A stretch of 64,000 nucleotides of DNA from Pseudoduganella armeniaca (GCF_003028855.1 NZ_CP028324.1:2418001-2482000), one strand, 5' to 3'. Positions 16,898 through 26,381 are shown, numbered from the stretch's first letter. Program-made: numbers and translations. Notes: generated by a model not told the origin, from the letters alone.

Positions 16898-18643
16898 ATG
16901 ACGATTGCCGATCTAAGAGAAGTCCTGCTGTTCCTCCTGCTGGCCGGCCTGGCCGTGCCGCTGATGCAGCGCCTGAAGGTCAACCAGATGCTGGGTTTCC
17001 TGTTGCTGGGCTTGGTATTCGGGCCGCACGGGCTGGGCAGCTGGGCGGTGCAAGCGCCGTGGCTGGCCGATATCACGTTCCAGGACGTCGAGGGCGTCAA
17101 GCACGTCGCCGAACTGGGCATCCTGTTCCTGATGTTCATGATCGGGCTGGAGCTGTCGCCGGCCCGGGTCTGGTCACTGCGGCGCGACGTGTTCGGTACC
17201 GGTGTGCTGCAGGTCGGGCTGACTGCCGCCGCCGTCTCCGCCTTCGCCTTTGCGTTCGGCAATCCGCCCGGCGCCGCGCTGACGATCGGCCTGACCCTGG
17301 CCATGTCTTCCACGGCTGTCGTCATGCAATTGCTCAGCCGCGGCCAGGGCCTGGCCTCGCCGCTGGGGCAGGCCTGCTTTGCCATCCTGATGCTGCAGGA
17401 CCTGGCCGTGGTGCCGATCCTGATCCTGGTCGAGGGCCTGGGTGGCAACGGTACCGGCGCACTATGGCCGGTACTGCTGCTGGCGCTGGCGAAGGCGGCA
17501 TTGACGATCGCCGCCGTCTACCTGATCGGGCGGCGCGTGGCGCGGCCGATGTTTGCGGCGTTTGCCGTGCAGCGCCAGCCGGAAGTGTTTGTCGCCCTGA
17601 TCCTGCTGCTGACCCTGGGCATCGCGGCCGCCACGGCAGCGGCCGGGCTGTCGATGGCGCTGGGCGCGCTGCTGGCCGGCCTGCTGCTGGCCGATACGGA
17701 ATTCCAGTACGAGGTGGAGATGATCGTCGAGCCCTTCCGCGGGCTCTTGATGGGCCTGTTCTTCATGTCGGTCGGGATGGAGCTGGACCTGCGCACGGTG
17801 GCCGAGTATCCGTTCTGGCTGCCGGCGTCCGTTGTCGGACTGCTGCTGATCAAGGCGGCCGTCGTCGCGCTGCTGTTGTGGCGCCTCGGCGTTGGCCAGG
17901 CCGCGCAGGCGGGCCTGTTGATGGGGCAGGGCGGCGAGTTCGCGTTCATCGTGCTGGGCTATGCCGTCACGGCGCAGTTGCTGCCGGCGCAGACCGGGCA
18001 GTTCCTGCTGGTCGTCGTCAGCCTCAGCATGCTGGCGGCGCCGGGCGCCGCCGCGTTGGGGCAACGCTTTGCGCAATGGTGGGAGACCACGCGCGGCGGC
18101 TTCACCGCCGCAAGCGCCGGGCCGGGCGCGGGCGAGCGGCCCCGCGCCGGCCACATCGTCATCGGCGGCTATGGCCGGGTGGGGCGGCTGGTGGCCGACG
18201 TGCTGGCGCGCCATGGCATCGAGCATGTCGCCATCGAGCGCGACCATCATCTGGTGGCGCAAGGACGGCACGATACGCAAAACGTGTACTCCGGCGACGC
18301 CTCGATGCCGCACCTGCTGGCGCGACTGGGCATCGGCGAGTGCGCGGCCGTCGTGCTGACGATGGACGACCCGAAGGCGGCGCTGGAAGCGGTGCGGGCG
18401 CTGCGCCGGCATTATCCGGCGCTGCCCGTGTTCGCGCGGGCACGCGACGAGACGCACGCCCGGCTGTTGAAGGGCGTGGGCGCCAACGAAGTGATTTCGG
18501 AAACGGTCGAGTCCGGCCTGCAGCTGGCGCGCTTCGCCCTCAGCTCGGCCGGCATGCCGGAAGGGGCGGCTGGCTTTCACATCCAGGTAGAGCGCGCCGA
18601 ACGGATCGCGACGGCGGCCGCGCCGCTGGACCGGCTGCCGTGA
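16898..18643 (+). CDS. Monovalent cation:proton antiporter with RCK domain (Kef type)
   Basis: The 581-residue protein has about 12 membrane segments (first one LREVLLFLLLAGLAVPL; ELGILFLMFMIGLELSP is the typical CPA2 helix) and then a cytosolic TrkA-N domain from residue ~420, shown by HIVIGGYGRVGRLVADVL and a downstream acidic residue (AIERD). This is the layout of KefB/KefC-like potassium efflux systems or YbaL-type exchangers. I start at ATG 16898; the longer open frame begins with a Cys- and His-rich stretch unlike the family. The length is close to KefB/C (about 600). No KefF/KefG-type ancillary gene sits beside it. Ion specificity cannot be told from the sequence. Confidence 0.88.
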   Translation: MTIADLREVLLFLLLAGLAVPLMQRLKVNQMLGFLLLGLVFGPHGLGSWAVQAPWLADITFQDVEGVKHVAELGILFLMFMIGLELSPARVWSLRRDVFGTGVLQVGLTAAAVSAFAFAFGNPPGAALTIGLTLAMSSTAVVMQLLSRGQGLASPLGQACFAILMLQDLAVVPILILVEGLGGNGTGALWPVLLLALAKAALTIAAVYLIGRRVARPMFAAFAVQRQPEVFVALILLLTLGIAAATAAAGLSMALGALLAGLLLADTEFQYEVEMIVEPFRGLLMGLFFMSVGMELDLRTVAEYPFWLPASVVGLLLIKAAVVALLLWRLGVGQAAQAGLLMGQGGEFAFIVLGYAVTAQLLPAQTGQFLLVVVSLSMLAAPGAAALGQRFAQWWETTRGGFTAASAGPGAGERPRAGHIVIGGYGRVGRLVADVLARHGIEHVAIERDHHLVAQGRHDTQNVYSGDASMPHLLARLGIGECAAVVLTMDDPKAALEAVRALRRHYPALPVFARARDETHARLLKGVGANEVISETVESGLQLARFALSSAGMPEGAAGFHIQVERAERIATAAAPLDRLP

Positions 18644-18649
18644 CGACGA

Positions 18650-19072
18650 CTAGACCAGCTTCGCGTCCAGCGTGATCTTGGTATTGAGCAGCTTCGACAC
18701 GGGGCAACCGGCCTTGGCCTTGCCGGCCAGCTCCTGGAACTTGGCGTCATCGGCGCCCGGAATCTTCGCTTCCAGCGTCAGGTGCACGGCCGTGATGGCG
18801 TAGCCGTCGTCGAGCTTGTCCAGCGTGACCTCCGCCTTCGTGTTCATCTGCTCGGCCGTCAGCCCCGCTTCGCCCAGGATCAGCGACAGCGCCATCGTGA
18901 AGCAGCCCGCGTGGGCTGCACCGATCAATTCCTCCGGGTTGGTGCCGGGCTTGCCTTCGAAACGGCTGGCAAAGCCGTATGGATAATCCTTGATGGCGCC
19001 GCTTTGCGTGCTGATGGCGCCCTTGCCATCCTTGATGCCGCCGGACCAGACTGCCGAACCATGGGTCTTCAT
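18650..19072 (-). CDS. osmC: OsmC-family peroxiredoxin
   Basis: The 140-residue protein has both catalytic cysteines of OsmC peroxidases: GAAHAGCFTMAL near residue 55 and KAGCPVSKLLNTKI near 125. It also has the N-terminal beta strand (SAVWSGGIKDGKGAISTQSG). OsmC reduces organic hydroperoxides with dihydrolipoamide or thiols and is usually induced by osmotic or stationary-phase stress. I use ATG 19072 because a strong AAGGAG lies just upstream; the longer frame adds 12 residues not seen in the family. It ends close to the convergent antiporter gene, with only six bases between the stop codons. Confidence 0.93.
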   Translation of the reverse strand: MKTHGSAVWSGGIKDGKGAISTQSGAIKDYPYGFASRFEGKPGTNPEELIGAAHAGCFTMALSLILGEAGLTAEQMNTKAEVTLDKLDDGYAITAVHLTLEAKIPGADDAKFQELAGKAKAGCPVSKLLNTKITLDAKLV

Positions 19073-19153
19073 CGTAAGCTCCTTAATCGGGTGGGAAAGT
19101 GCCGTCATGGTAATGCCTGCCGGGGCAAACCCGCGTCCCGCTTCGGGAAGAGC

Positions 19154-19549
19154 TCACGCCAGCAGCTCGCCCAGCAGCACGCCCAGCGTTTCGACGACAA
19201 AGAACAGCAGCAGGAACAGCACCATGCGCAGCAGCGCGCGCCAGCGCTGGCCTGCCGCACGGCGCAGCAGGTAGACCGGCACCGCCAGCGGTGCCAGCAG
19301 GATGACGAACAGGTTGCCGGTGCGCGAACGGCGGATGCCGTGCGCATCCGTGTCGCGGCAATACCAGACGAAGATGGCAAAGTTCAGCACGCCAGCGGCC
19401 ACGATGGTCCACCACAGCGGCTCGGGCCAATGACGGCCGTCGTAAAAGCCGCTGACGAGGCCCATCACGGCCGTCAGCGCCAGCAGGAAATGGAACGTCC
19501 GGCGTGGGTTGCGCCGCACCGGTTCCGTCATTGGCAGGGCGGCGTTCAA
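19154..19549 (-). CDS. Small multi-pass membrane protein
   Basis: The product is at most 131 residues and has three or four hydrophobic segments: FHFLLALTAVMGLVSGFYDG, PLWWTIVAAGVLNFAIFVWY, LFVILLAPLAVPVYLL and the last helix MVLFLLLFFVVETLGVLLGE. Short basic loops (RRNPRR, GIRRSRTG) separate them. I do not recognise a family. Its start overlaps the end of the SMP-30 gene by four bases, so the two are translationally coupled. ATG 19531 is an alternative start that drops six residues. A membrane protein of unknown role is all I can support. Confidence 0.7.
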   Translation of the reverse strand: MNAALPMTEPVRRNPRRTFHFLLALTAVMGLVSGFYDGRHWPEPLWWTIVAAGVLNFAIFVWYCRDTDAHGIRRSRTGNLFVILLAPLAVPVYLLRRAAGQRWRALLRMVLFLLLFFVVETLGVLLGELLA

Positions 19550-20448
19550 CCGAACCGCGCGGCGGGCACGCCCGGCACGTCCAGCTGGACCGAGAACAGG
19601 GCCCCGGCCAATGGGTCGGCCGCCTTGCGCGCGTCGTCATAGCCCTGCCAGGCGCTGGTGATGTACAAGGTCTTCAGGTCCGCACCGCCGAACGCGACGG
19701 ACGACGGCTGCGCCACCGGCATCGGTATCGTCACCAGCAGTTCGCCGGCCGGGCTGTAGCGGCAGACCCGGCCGCCGCCCCACTGGGCGATCCAGACGCA
19801 ACCTTCGCTGTCCACCGTCATGCCGTCCGGCGAGCCATCGCCCGGGCCGAACTGGCGCCACACGCGCGGCGCGCCCAGGCTGCCGTCCGGCCGCACCTCG
19901 TAGGCATAGGTGCGGTCCAGCAGGCTGTCGTTGTGGAACATCGTCTTGCCGTCCAGGCTGAACGTGGGGCCGTTGCAGATGTGGTATTCCGTCAGTACCG
20001 TGTGCAGGCTGCCGTCCGGGTCCAGGCGGTACAGCTTGCCGTCCGGGCGCTTGACGTCGGCGGCGTTCATCGAGCCGGCCCAGATCCGCCCGGCCGCGTC
20101 CACCTTGGCATCGTTCATGCGCAGGCCGGCGATATCAAAAGGACGGTGCAGGTACTCGATACGCACGGCCGGCTCCAGCCACAGGCGGGCGATGCCGTCG
20201 CGCAGGCCGACCATGAAACCGTCGCCGTCCTTGCGCGGCAGCAGCCAGCAGACGTAGGTGGGCAGCTGCCAGGTGTGGCGCAGGCCGTCCGCGTCCAGCG
20301 CGTGCAGCGCGTTGCCGACCAGGTTGACGAAATACAGGCGCTGCTGGGCGCCGTGCCACAGCGGGCCTTCGCCCAGTTCGGCACCCAAGGGCCAGACGCA
20401 GGTCGGGGTCAGCGCAGTCGCCTTTTCAGTTGCATTTTGTGCGGTCAC
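19546..20448 (-). CDS. SMP-30/gluconolactonase-family hydrolase
   Basis: The 300-residue protein is a six-bladed propeller lactonase of the SMP-30/CGR1 family. The metal ligands and their contexts are visible: Glu in LGAELGEGPLW, Asn in GLRMNDAKVD, Asn in HICNGPTFS and Asp in GDGSPDGMTVD. Such enzymes hydrolyse sugar lactones (glucono-, galactono- or arabinonolactone), often in oxidative sugar pathways. No sugar dehydrogenase or regulator is adjacent, so the substrate stays open. The length is normal. It is followed by the small membrane protein with a four-base overlap. Confidence 0.9.
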   Translation of the reverse strand: MTAQNATEKATALTPTCVWPLGAELGEGPLWHGAQQRLYFVNLVGNALHALDADGLRHTWQLPTYVCWLLPRKDGDGFMVGLRDGIARLWLEPAVRIEYLHRPFDIAGLRMNDAKVDAAGRIWAGSMNAADVKRPDGKLYRLDPDGSLHTVLTEYHICNGPTFSLDGKTMFHNDSLLDRTYAYEVRPDGSLGAPRVWRQFGPGDGSPDGMTVDSEGCVWIAQWGGGRVCRYSPAGELLVTIPMPVAQPSSVAFGGADLKTLYITSAWQGYDDARKAADPLAGALFSVQLDVPGVPAARFG

Positions 20449-20515
20449 GATGTCATTCAGGCAAATTGATGGAGTTCGTTACCTTACCTGAAATCGCCCC
20501 GTTGGTGTAGCGCTA

Positions 20516-23500
20516 TCACAGCGCTTGCCGGTCCCGCGTTGGCTGCTGCGGCAATTGGCGGAAGGCGGCCCGGACCGCCCGCAGCAGTTCCTCGTCGTCC
20601 CACGGCTTGTTCAGGAAGCGGGCGATCACGCCGCGTTTGGCTGCCTCGTTCGCACCGGCCAGGTCGGCAAAGCCGCACAGCAGCAGCCGCACGGTGTGCG
20701 GGTACAGCTCCCGCACCTGGCCCAGCAGCTCGATGCCGCTGCTGCCGGCCATGCGCTGGTCGGACAACACCACGTGCACCTCGTGCGCGGCCAGCAGCTC
20801 CAGCGCCTCCTCGGCGCTGCCGGCCAGCAGGATCTGCCAGCCCTCGCGGCGGAACAGGCGCCGCAGCGCGCGCAGCATGCCGGGCTCGTCGTCCACCAGC
20901 AGCAGGGTGCGGCGCCGGGCCGGCGGTTGCGTGGCTTGCGGCAGCGGCAGGCAGCGTTCCTCGCGCAGCAGCGCCGCCAATTCGTCCGCGGGCAAGGGGC
21001 GGCTGAACAGGTAACCCTGGATCTTGTCGCAACCCATCGTGTGCAGGTAGGCCAGCTGGCCTTCGGTTTCGACACCCTCGGCCACCACGATCAGTTCCAG
21101 CCCGTGGGCCAGCGCGGCGGTGGCCTGGGCGATGGCGGCGCTGCGCGGGTCGCTGGTAATGTTGCGCACGAAAGTCTGGTCGATCTTCAGCTTGTCCAGC
21201 CGGAAGCGCGACAGGTAGCCAAGCGACGAATAGCCGGTGCCGAAGTCGTCCAGCGAGATCGACACGCCCATGGCCGACAGCTCGTTCAGCTGGGCCTGCA
21301 CGTGCTCGGCATCATGCATCATGATCGATTCGGTCAGTTCCACTTCCAGGTAGCGCGGCGCCAGTCCGGTAGCCTGCAACGCGGCGCGCACGACGGCCGG
21401 CACGGTGCCGGCGGCAAACTGGCGCGCGGAAACGTTGACGGCCACCGTCAGCGGCGCCAGGCCGGACTGCTGCCAGGCCTTGTTCTGGCGACAAGCCTCC
21501 TCGATGACCCAGTTGCCGATCGAGAGGATCAGGCCGCTGTCCTCGGCCAGCGGGATGAAGTCGCCCGGCGGTACCATGCCCAGCTGGCCGCTGTGCCAGC
21601 GCAGCAGGGCTTCCATGCCGCTGACGCGGCCGTCCGCCAGCGATACCTGCGGCTGGTAGTACAGGCGCAGCTCCTTGCGTTCGATGGCATGGCGCAGGTG
21701 CACTTCCAGCGACATCCAGCGCAGCGCGTGCGCGTTCATTTCGCCGGTATAGAAGTGGAAGCTGTTGCGCCCGCTTTCCTTGACGTGCGACAGCGCCACG
21801 TCCGCCCCGATCAGCAGGGCGCTGGCCGTGGTGCCGTCGCGCGGATACATGCTGATGCCCACGCTGGCCGTCACGTACAGGTCCTGGCCGGCCAGCTGCA
21901 CCGGTTGCGCCACCTGGTCCATCAGCTTGCGCGCGGTGACGATGACGTCGTCCACGTCCGGCGCCTTGGTCAGCAGCAACGCGAATTCGTCCGCGCCCAG
22001 GTGGGCCAGCGTGTCGCCCGGGGTAACGATGGCGGCCACGCGGCGCGCCACCTCCTGCAGCAGTGCATCGCCGACCTCGTGGCCCAGCGCATCGTTGATG
22101 CGCTGCAGGCGGTCGATGTCGAACAGCAGCAGCGCCAGCTGGTCGCCGCTGTGCTCGGCGGCATCGATGGCCAGCTGCAAGCGGTCGTTCAGCAGGTTGC
22201 GGTTGGGCAGCAGGGTCAGCGGATCGTGATTGCTGAGGAAATCGAGCTGCGTGTGCGCTTCCTTCAGCGCGCTGATGTCGCTCGACACGGAAACGTAGGC
22301 GCAAATATGCTCGCGCTGGTCCTTGACCACGTTGATACTGATGCGCTCCGGATACACCTGGCCGCTCTTGCGCCGGTTCCAGATCTCGCCGCGCCACTGG
22401 CCGGTGCTTTCCAGGCTGTGCCAGATGGCGCGGTAGAACGCCGTGTCGTGCCGGCCCGACTGCAGCAGGCGCGGGTTCTGCCCCAGCACCTCGCGCTCCG
22501 TATAGCCCGTGTTCTGCTCGAATGCGCGGTTGACGGCGATGATGTTGGCCTGGGCATCCGTCATCGTGATGCTTTCCTGGGTGCTGTCGAAGACCTGGGC
22601 CGCCAGGCGCAGCCGTTCTTCCAGCGCGCGGCGTGCCGTGATGTCGCGCAGGATCGTCGTGAAGATCGGCTCGCCATCGACGTTGGCCGCCGACAGCGCC
22701 ATCTCCGCCGTGAATTCCTCGCCGCCCTTGCGCTTGCCGATCATCTCGACGATGCGGCCGCTGTAGGTGCGCTCGCGGCTCTTGCGGTAGCGTGCCACGC
22801 GGTCGCGATGCTCCGGCAGCGAGCGCTCGGACATCAGCAGCGTGATCGGCTGGCCCAGCATTTCCGCTTCCGTGTAACCGAACATGCTTTCCGCCGCGCG
22901 ATTGAAGTGCACCACCCGTTCCTCGTCGTCCGAGCCGATGATGGCGTCCGGGGCCGACTGCGTCATCGCGCGGTAGCGTGCCTCGCTGGCGCGCAGCGCC
23001 GCATCGGCATGGCGCCGCGCCGACACTTCCATCTGCAGCTGGGCCGCGTGACGCTGGATCACCTCGTACAGGTTCATGTTCTCGTAGGCGACGGCCAGCT
23101 GGGCCGCCAGCATGCGCAGGAACTGCTCGTCGGTGTCGTCGAAACACACCTCGTGGCGGCGCTCGGCCACGTACAGCCAGCCGTACAGGTGGTACTGGTC
23201 GCGCACGGCCATGCCCATCAGGTTCGTCACGCGCGGATGGCCGCCGGGCAGGGCGGGCAGGTCGCCGCTGGCCCGGCAGCGCCGCAGGACCTCGTTGCCC
23301 TTCATCAGCTCACCGGGGAAGCCGGCCCGGTCCAGCAGCACCGGTTCCAGCAGGGCCGGGTCGATGCCGCGCGTCTCGATGTGCTGGACGGCGCTTTCGT
23401 TGGCGTCCAGCAGGCACAGCACGACGATATCGGCCTGCAGGATGCGCGCGGCCGCCGCGCAGAACAGCATCGCCATCGTGGCGGCGTCGCGCTGGCCGTT

Positions 23501-23989
23501 CAGGCGCAGGCTCAGTTCGTGCAGCGAGGCCATCCGTTCCACCGTGCCCGGCACCTGCGGCGGCGTCACGGGCGCGGCCGGCGGCGCCGCCAGCGCATCC
23601 GGCACCGTCATGTGCTCTTCCAGTTCACCCAATTCCAGGGTGACGGCATCCATGATCGATTGCGGGTCGGCCGGCTTGGGCAGTACGCTGCGCACGTCGC
23701 AGGCGGCCGCCATGGTCCGCAGCTCCGGCATCGAGTAGGTGGCGGAAAAGAAGATGACGGGCGTGTGGCGCAGTTCGGGGTCGGCGCGCAGGCGCTGCAC
23801 GAATTCGTAGCCGTCCATCGTCGGCATCAGGATATCCGTGATGACGAGGTCGGGCCGGTGCCGGTCGCACAGCTCGAGCGCCTGCGCGCCGTCGGCTGCT
23901 TCCAGCAGGCGGTGCGGCGTGAAGCCGAGCAGGGTCAGCAGATATTCGCGGTTGGTCGGTCGGTCATCGACGATCAGAATGGTGGACAT
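20516..23989 (-). CDS. REC-GAF-PAS-PAS-GGDEF-EAL-REC signalling protein
   Basis: The 1157-residue protein reads: a receiver (ILIVDDRPTNREYLL, phosphoacceptor Asp in LVITDILMP), a GAF domain (~150-310), two PAS domains (~340-580, LIMSERSLPEHRDR and NTGYTEREVLGQNPRLLQ), GGDEF (~590-750), EAL (~765-1010) and a second receiver (LLLVDDEPGMLRALRR, LSDQRMAG). The cyclase motif reads LGADEF instead of GGDEF, so synthesis may be weak or lost. The EAL part keeps GMEALLRW, LDDFGTGYSSLGYL and VVAEGVETEGQL, so c-di-GMP hydrolysis is likely. The C-terminal receiver resembles those of RpfG-like regulators. It probably acts with a kinase encoded elsewhere; none lies next to it. Confidence 0.9.
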   Translation of the reverse strand: MSTILIVDDRPTNREYLLTLLGFTPHRLLEAADGAQALELCDRHRPDLVITDILMPTMDGYEFVQRLRADPELRHTPVIFFSATYSMPELRTMAAACDVRSVLPKPADPQSIMDAVTLELGELEEHMTVPDALAAPPAAPVTPPQVPGTVERMASLHELSLRLNGQRDAATMAMLFCAAAARILQADIVVLCLLDANESAVQHIETRGIDPALLEPVLLDRAGFPGELMKGNEVLRRCRASGDLPALPGGHPRVTNLMGMAVRDQYHLYGWLYVAERRHEVCFDDTDEQFLRMLAAQLAVAYENMNLYEVIQRHAAQLQMEVSARRHADAALRASEARYRAMTQSAPDAIIGSDDEERVVHFNRAAESMFGYTEAEMLGQPITLLMSERSLPEHRDRVARYRKSRERTYSGRIVEMIGKRKGGEEFTAEMALSAANVDGEPIFTTILRDITARRALEERLRLAAQVFDSTQESITMTDAQANIIAVNRAFEQNTGYTEREVLGQNPRLLQSGRHDTAFYRAIWHSLESTGQWRGEIWNRRKSGQVYPERISINVVKDQREHICAYVSVSSDISALKEAHTQLDFLSNHDPLTLLPNRNLLNDRLQLAIDAAEHSGDQLALLLFDIDRLQRINDALGHEVGDALLQEVARRVAAIVTPGDTLAHLGADEFALLLTKAPDVDDVIVTARKLMDQVAQPVQLAGQDLYVTASVGISMYPRDGTTASALLIGADVALSHVKESGRNSFHFYTGEMNAHALRWMSLEVHLRHAIERKELRLYYQPQVSLADGRVSGMEALLRWHSGQLGMVPPGDFIPLAEDSGLILSIGNWVIEEACRQNKAWQQSGLAPLTVAVNVSARQFAAGTVPAVVRAALQATGLAPRYLEVELTESIMMHDAEHVQAQLNELSAMGVSISLDDFGTGYSSLGYLSRFRLDKLKIDQTFVRNITSDPRSAAIAQATAALAHGLELIVVAEGVETEGQLAYLHTMGCDKIQGYLFSRPLPADELAALLREERCLPLPQATQPPARRRTLLLVDDEPGMLRALRRLFRREGWQILLAGSAEEALELLAAHEVHVVLSDQRMAGSSGIELLGQVRELYPHTVRLLLCGFADLAGANEAAKRGVIARFLNKPWDDEELLRAVRAAFRQLPQQPTRDRQAL

Positions 23990-24058
23990 GGCCCCGATAA
24001 TCCTTTGCTGACGATGCTACTCCGCCGGCCCGCCGCCGGGCGCACGACTGTCGCCTTA

Positions 24059-24081
24059 AAAATGGGGACAGACCCCATTTT
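24059..24081. repeat. Short hairpin AAAATGGGG/CCCCATTTT
   Basis: A perfect 9-bp stem (24059-24067, 24073-24081) with an ACAGA loop contains GGGGACAGACCCC, one of the words repeated elsewhere in the window. It could end leftward or rightward transcripts and lies about 97 bp upstream of ribBA. Confidence 0.7.
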
Positions 24082-24177
24082 CCAGGCAACTTTCGCCGAA
24101 ACCCGCGCCAATGTCGGGTGAAGTGCCGCCAAATCCTTTAAAATAGAGGGTTAGGAAACACGCAAAGGATGTAAAAC

Positions 24178-25293
24178 ATGTCTATCTCCAGCACCGAAGA
24201 AATCGTCGCCGAGCTGCGCGCCGGCCGCATGGTGATCCTGGTCGACGAAGAAGACCGCGAGAACGAGGGCGACCTGGTGCTGGCGGCGGACTTCGTCACG
24301 CCGGAAGCCATCAACTTCATGATCCGCCACGCCCGCGGCCTGGTCTGCCTGACCCTGGCCGAGGAAATCGTCGACCGGCTGGAATTGCCGCTGATGGCGA
24401 CGCGCAACGGCACTTCGTTCGGCACCAACTTCACGGTCTCGATCGAGGCGGCCGAAGGCGTCACGACGGGCATCTCCGCCGCCGACCGCGCCCGCACCAT
24501 CCAGGTGGCCGTGGCAAAGGATGCCAAACCGGACGACCTGGTCCAGCCGGGTCATATCTTCCCGTTGCGCGCCGTCAAGGGTGGCGTGCTGATGCGCGCC
24601 GGCCATACCGAGGCGGGCTGCGACCTGACCGCGATGGCGGGCCTGACGCCGGCCTCCGTGATCTGCGAGATCGTCAAGGACGACGGCACGATGGCGCGCC
24701 TGCCCGACCTGCTGGAGTTCGGCAAGGAGCACGGCCTGAAGATCGGCACCATTGCCGATCTGATCCACTACCGCAGCCAGAAGGAATGCATGGTCGAGCG
24801 CGTGGCCGAGCGCACGCTCAAGACCGCGCACGGCGAATTCAAGATGATCGCCTGGCGCGACACCCCGAGCGGCTCGGCCCACCTGGCCCTGGTGCACGGC
24901 GAAGTGGACCCTGAGCGCGAGTCGCTGGTGCGCGTGCACCAGCCGGTCTCCATCCTGGACCTGCTGGAAACGGAAGCGACGACGCACTCGTGGAACGTGT
25001 CCGCCTCGCTGAAGGCCATCAAGGCGGCTGACCATGGCGTCATGGTGCTGCTCAATTGTGGCGAGACCGCCGACCAGCTGTTCGGCCAATTGGCCGCGCT
25101 GAACAAGCCGGACAGCAAACCGCAAGGCCGTGCCGCCAGCATGGACCTGCGCAGCTACGGTATCGGCGCGCAAATCCTGCGCGCGCTGGGCGTACGCCGC
25201 ATGAAGTTGCTCGCCAGCCCGCGCAAGATGCCGTCCATGACGGGCTTCGACCTGGAAGTGACTGGCTATGTGGCCAAACCGGACGCGCCGTAA
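24178..25293 (+). CDS. ribBA: DHBP synthase fused to a GTP cyclohydrolase II-like domain
   Basis: The N-terminal half (residues 1-205) is dihydroxybutanone phosphate synthase, with DEEDRENEGDL, the RHARGLVC helix, GHIFPLRA and HTEAGCDL. It makes the four-carbon unit used by RibH. The C-terminal half follows the RibA fold, but the zinc-binding cysteines of GTP cyclohydrolase II (normally GxxxGSxxCDC) are missing: the place reads GEVDPERESLVRVH. Only RibB activity is therefore likely. This is common in beta- and gammaproteobacteria that keep a separate ribA. It is the first gene of ribBA-ribH-nusB; I did not find an FMN riboswitch upstream. Confidence 0.93.
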   Translation: MSISSTEEIVAELRAGRMVILVDEEDRENEGDLVLAADFVTPEAINFMIRHARGLVCLTLAEEIVDRLELPLMATRNGTSFGTNFTVSIEAAEGVTTGISAADRARTIQVAVAKDAKPDDLVQPGHIFPLRAVKGGVLMRAGHTEAGCDLTAMAGLTPASVICEIVKDDGTMARLPDLLEFGKEHGLKIGTIADLIHYRSQKECMVERVAERTLKTAHGEFKMIAWRDTPSGSAHLALVHGEVDPERESLVRVHQPVSILDLLETEATTHSWNVSASLKAIKAADHGVMVLLNCGETADQLFGQLAALNKPDSKPQGRAASMDLRSYGIGAQILRALGVRRMKLLASPRKMPSMTGFDLEVTGYVAKPDAP

Positions 25294-25347
25294 TGGCGCA
25301 GGCCGGGTATCCTTCCCCATTCACACACACTATATAAGAGGCGAGTC

Positions 25348-25836
25348 ATGACCGTAGGAAGCTACGAAACCAATCTGAACGGCGAAGGCCTGCGCATCGG
25401 CATCGTCCAGGCACGGTTCAACGAAGACGTCTGCCACGGCCTGCTGTCGGCCTGCCTGGCCGAACTGAAGCACCTGGGCGTGGCGGACGAGGACGTGCTG
25501 CACGTGACGGTCCCGGGCGCGCTGGAAATCCCGCTGGTGCTGCAGAAGATGGCCGAATCGGGCCAGTTCGACGCGCTGGTGGCGCTGGGCGCCGTCATCC
25601 GTGGCGAAACCTATCACTTCGAGCTGGTCTCGAACGAGTCGGGCGCCGGCATCACGCGCGTGGGCCTGGACTACAGCATCCCCATCGCCAACGCCGTGCT
25701 GACGACGGAAAACGACGAGCAGGCCGAGGTGCGCATGGCCACCAAGGGCGCCGACGCGGCCCGGGTGGCGGTCGAGATGGCCAACCTGGCGATTGCTCTG
25801 GAAGAGCTGCACCAGGACAATTCGGAAGAAGAATAA
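25348..25836 (+). CDS. ribH: 6,7-dimethyl-8-ribityllumazine synthase
   Basis: RibH condenses the RibB product with the RibD/phosphatase product to give lumazine, the substrate of RibE. The 162-residue chain has IGIVQARFNEDVCHGLL, TVPGALEIPLVLQK, ALGAVIRGETYHFELV and the GVT-like VLTTENDEQAEVR, all in family order. The catalytic His is in GETYHFE. It starts 54 bp after ribBA and is followed 44 bp later by nusB, the usual betaproteobacterial order. An acidic C-terminal tail (ELHQDNSEEE) is slightly longer than normal. Confidence 0.96.
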   Translation: MTVGSYETNLNGEGLRIGIVQARFNEDVCHGLLSACLAELKHLGVADEDVLHVTVPGALEIPLVLQKMAESGQFDALVALGAVIRGETYHFELVSNESGAGITRVGLDYSIPIANAVLTTENDEQAEVRMATKGADAARVAVEMANLAIALEELHQDNSEEE

Positions 25837-25880
25837 GCAGTACGGGCGGCCTCGGCCGCCGGAATCAATCAGGAACGACT

Positions 25881-26351
25881 ATGAACGACAAATCCATGCA
25901 TGCCAACCCCAGCAAGAACCGCACGCCCCGTCACCGCGCGCGCGAGTTCGCGCTGCAGGGCCTGTATCAGTGGCTGCTGAACAACGAGGACGCGAAAACC
26001 GTCGTCAACAACATCCGTGCCGCGCACGGTTTCGACAAGGCCGACGGCGACTACTTCGCCGCGCTGCTGTACGGCGCGATCGAGCAGTCCGTCGAGCTGC
26101 GCGAGGCGTTCGCGCCGCTGGTGGACCGGGGTATCGGCGAACTGTCGCCGATCGAGCACGGCGTGCTGCTGCTGGGCGCGTACGAGCTGAAGAACCAGCT
26201 GGACATTCCCTACCGCGTCGTCATCAACGAGGCGGTGGAGCTGACCAAGTCGTTCGGCGGTATCGACGGCCACAAGTACGTCAACGGCGTGCTGGACAAG
26301 CTGGCGCCGCGGCTGCGTGCCGACGAGGTGGCGGCGGACAAGAAGCGCTGA
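25881..26351 (+). CDS. nusB: Transcription antitermination factor NusB
   Basis: NusB binds boxA RNA together with NusE (S10) and helps RNA polymerase through rRNA operons. The 156 residues match the all-helical family: RHRAREFALQGLYQWLLN, YFAALLYGAIEQ, LSPIEHGVLLLGAYEL and the C-terminal VVINEAVELTKSFGG, then HKYVNGVLDKLA. A good ribosome site (AGGA) precedes ATG 25881. It ends the riboflavin operon. The last 84 bases are copied at 27927-28010 as part of a tandem duplication. Confidence 0.96.
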   Translation: MNDKSMHANPSKNRTPRHRAREFALQGLYQWLLNNEDAKTVVNNIRAAHGFDKADGDYFAALLYGAIEQSVELREAFAPLVDRGIGELSPIEHGVLLLGAYELKNQLDIPYRVVINEAVELTKSFGGIDGHKYVNGVLDKLAPRLRADEVAADKKR

Positions 26352-26381
26352 TCGCCGCGCTGTATATATATGTAGAGGAAG

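Noticed and set aside
20525..24121. Open frame of 1198 codons antisense to the large GGDEF-EAL gene
   Set aside because: No recognisable domain and the composition of an antisense shadow; the minus-strand gene has clear domains throughout.
24082..24177. Possible FMN riboswitch before ribBA
   Set aside because: I looked for the RFN core and saw neither its conserved blocks nor the closing stem; the leader is only about 100 bases.
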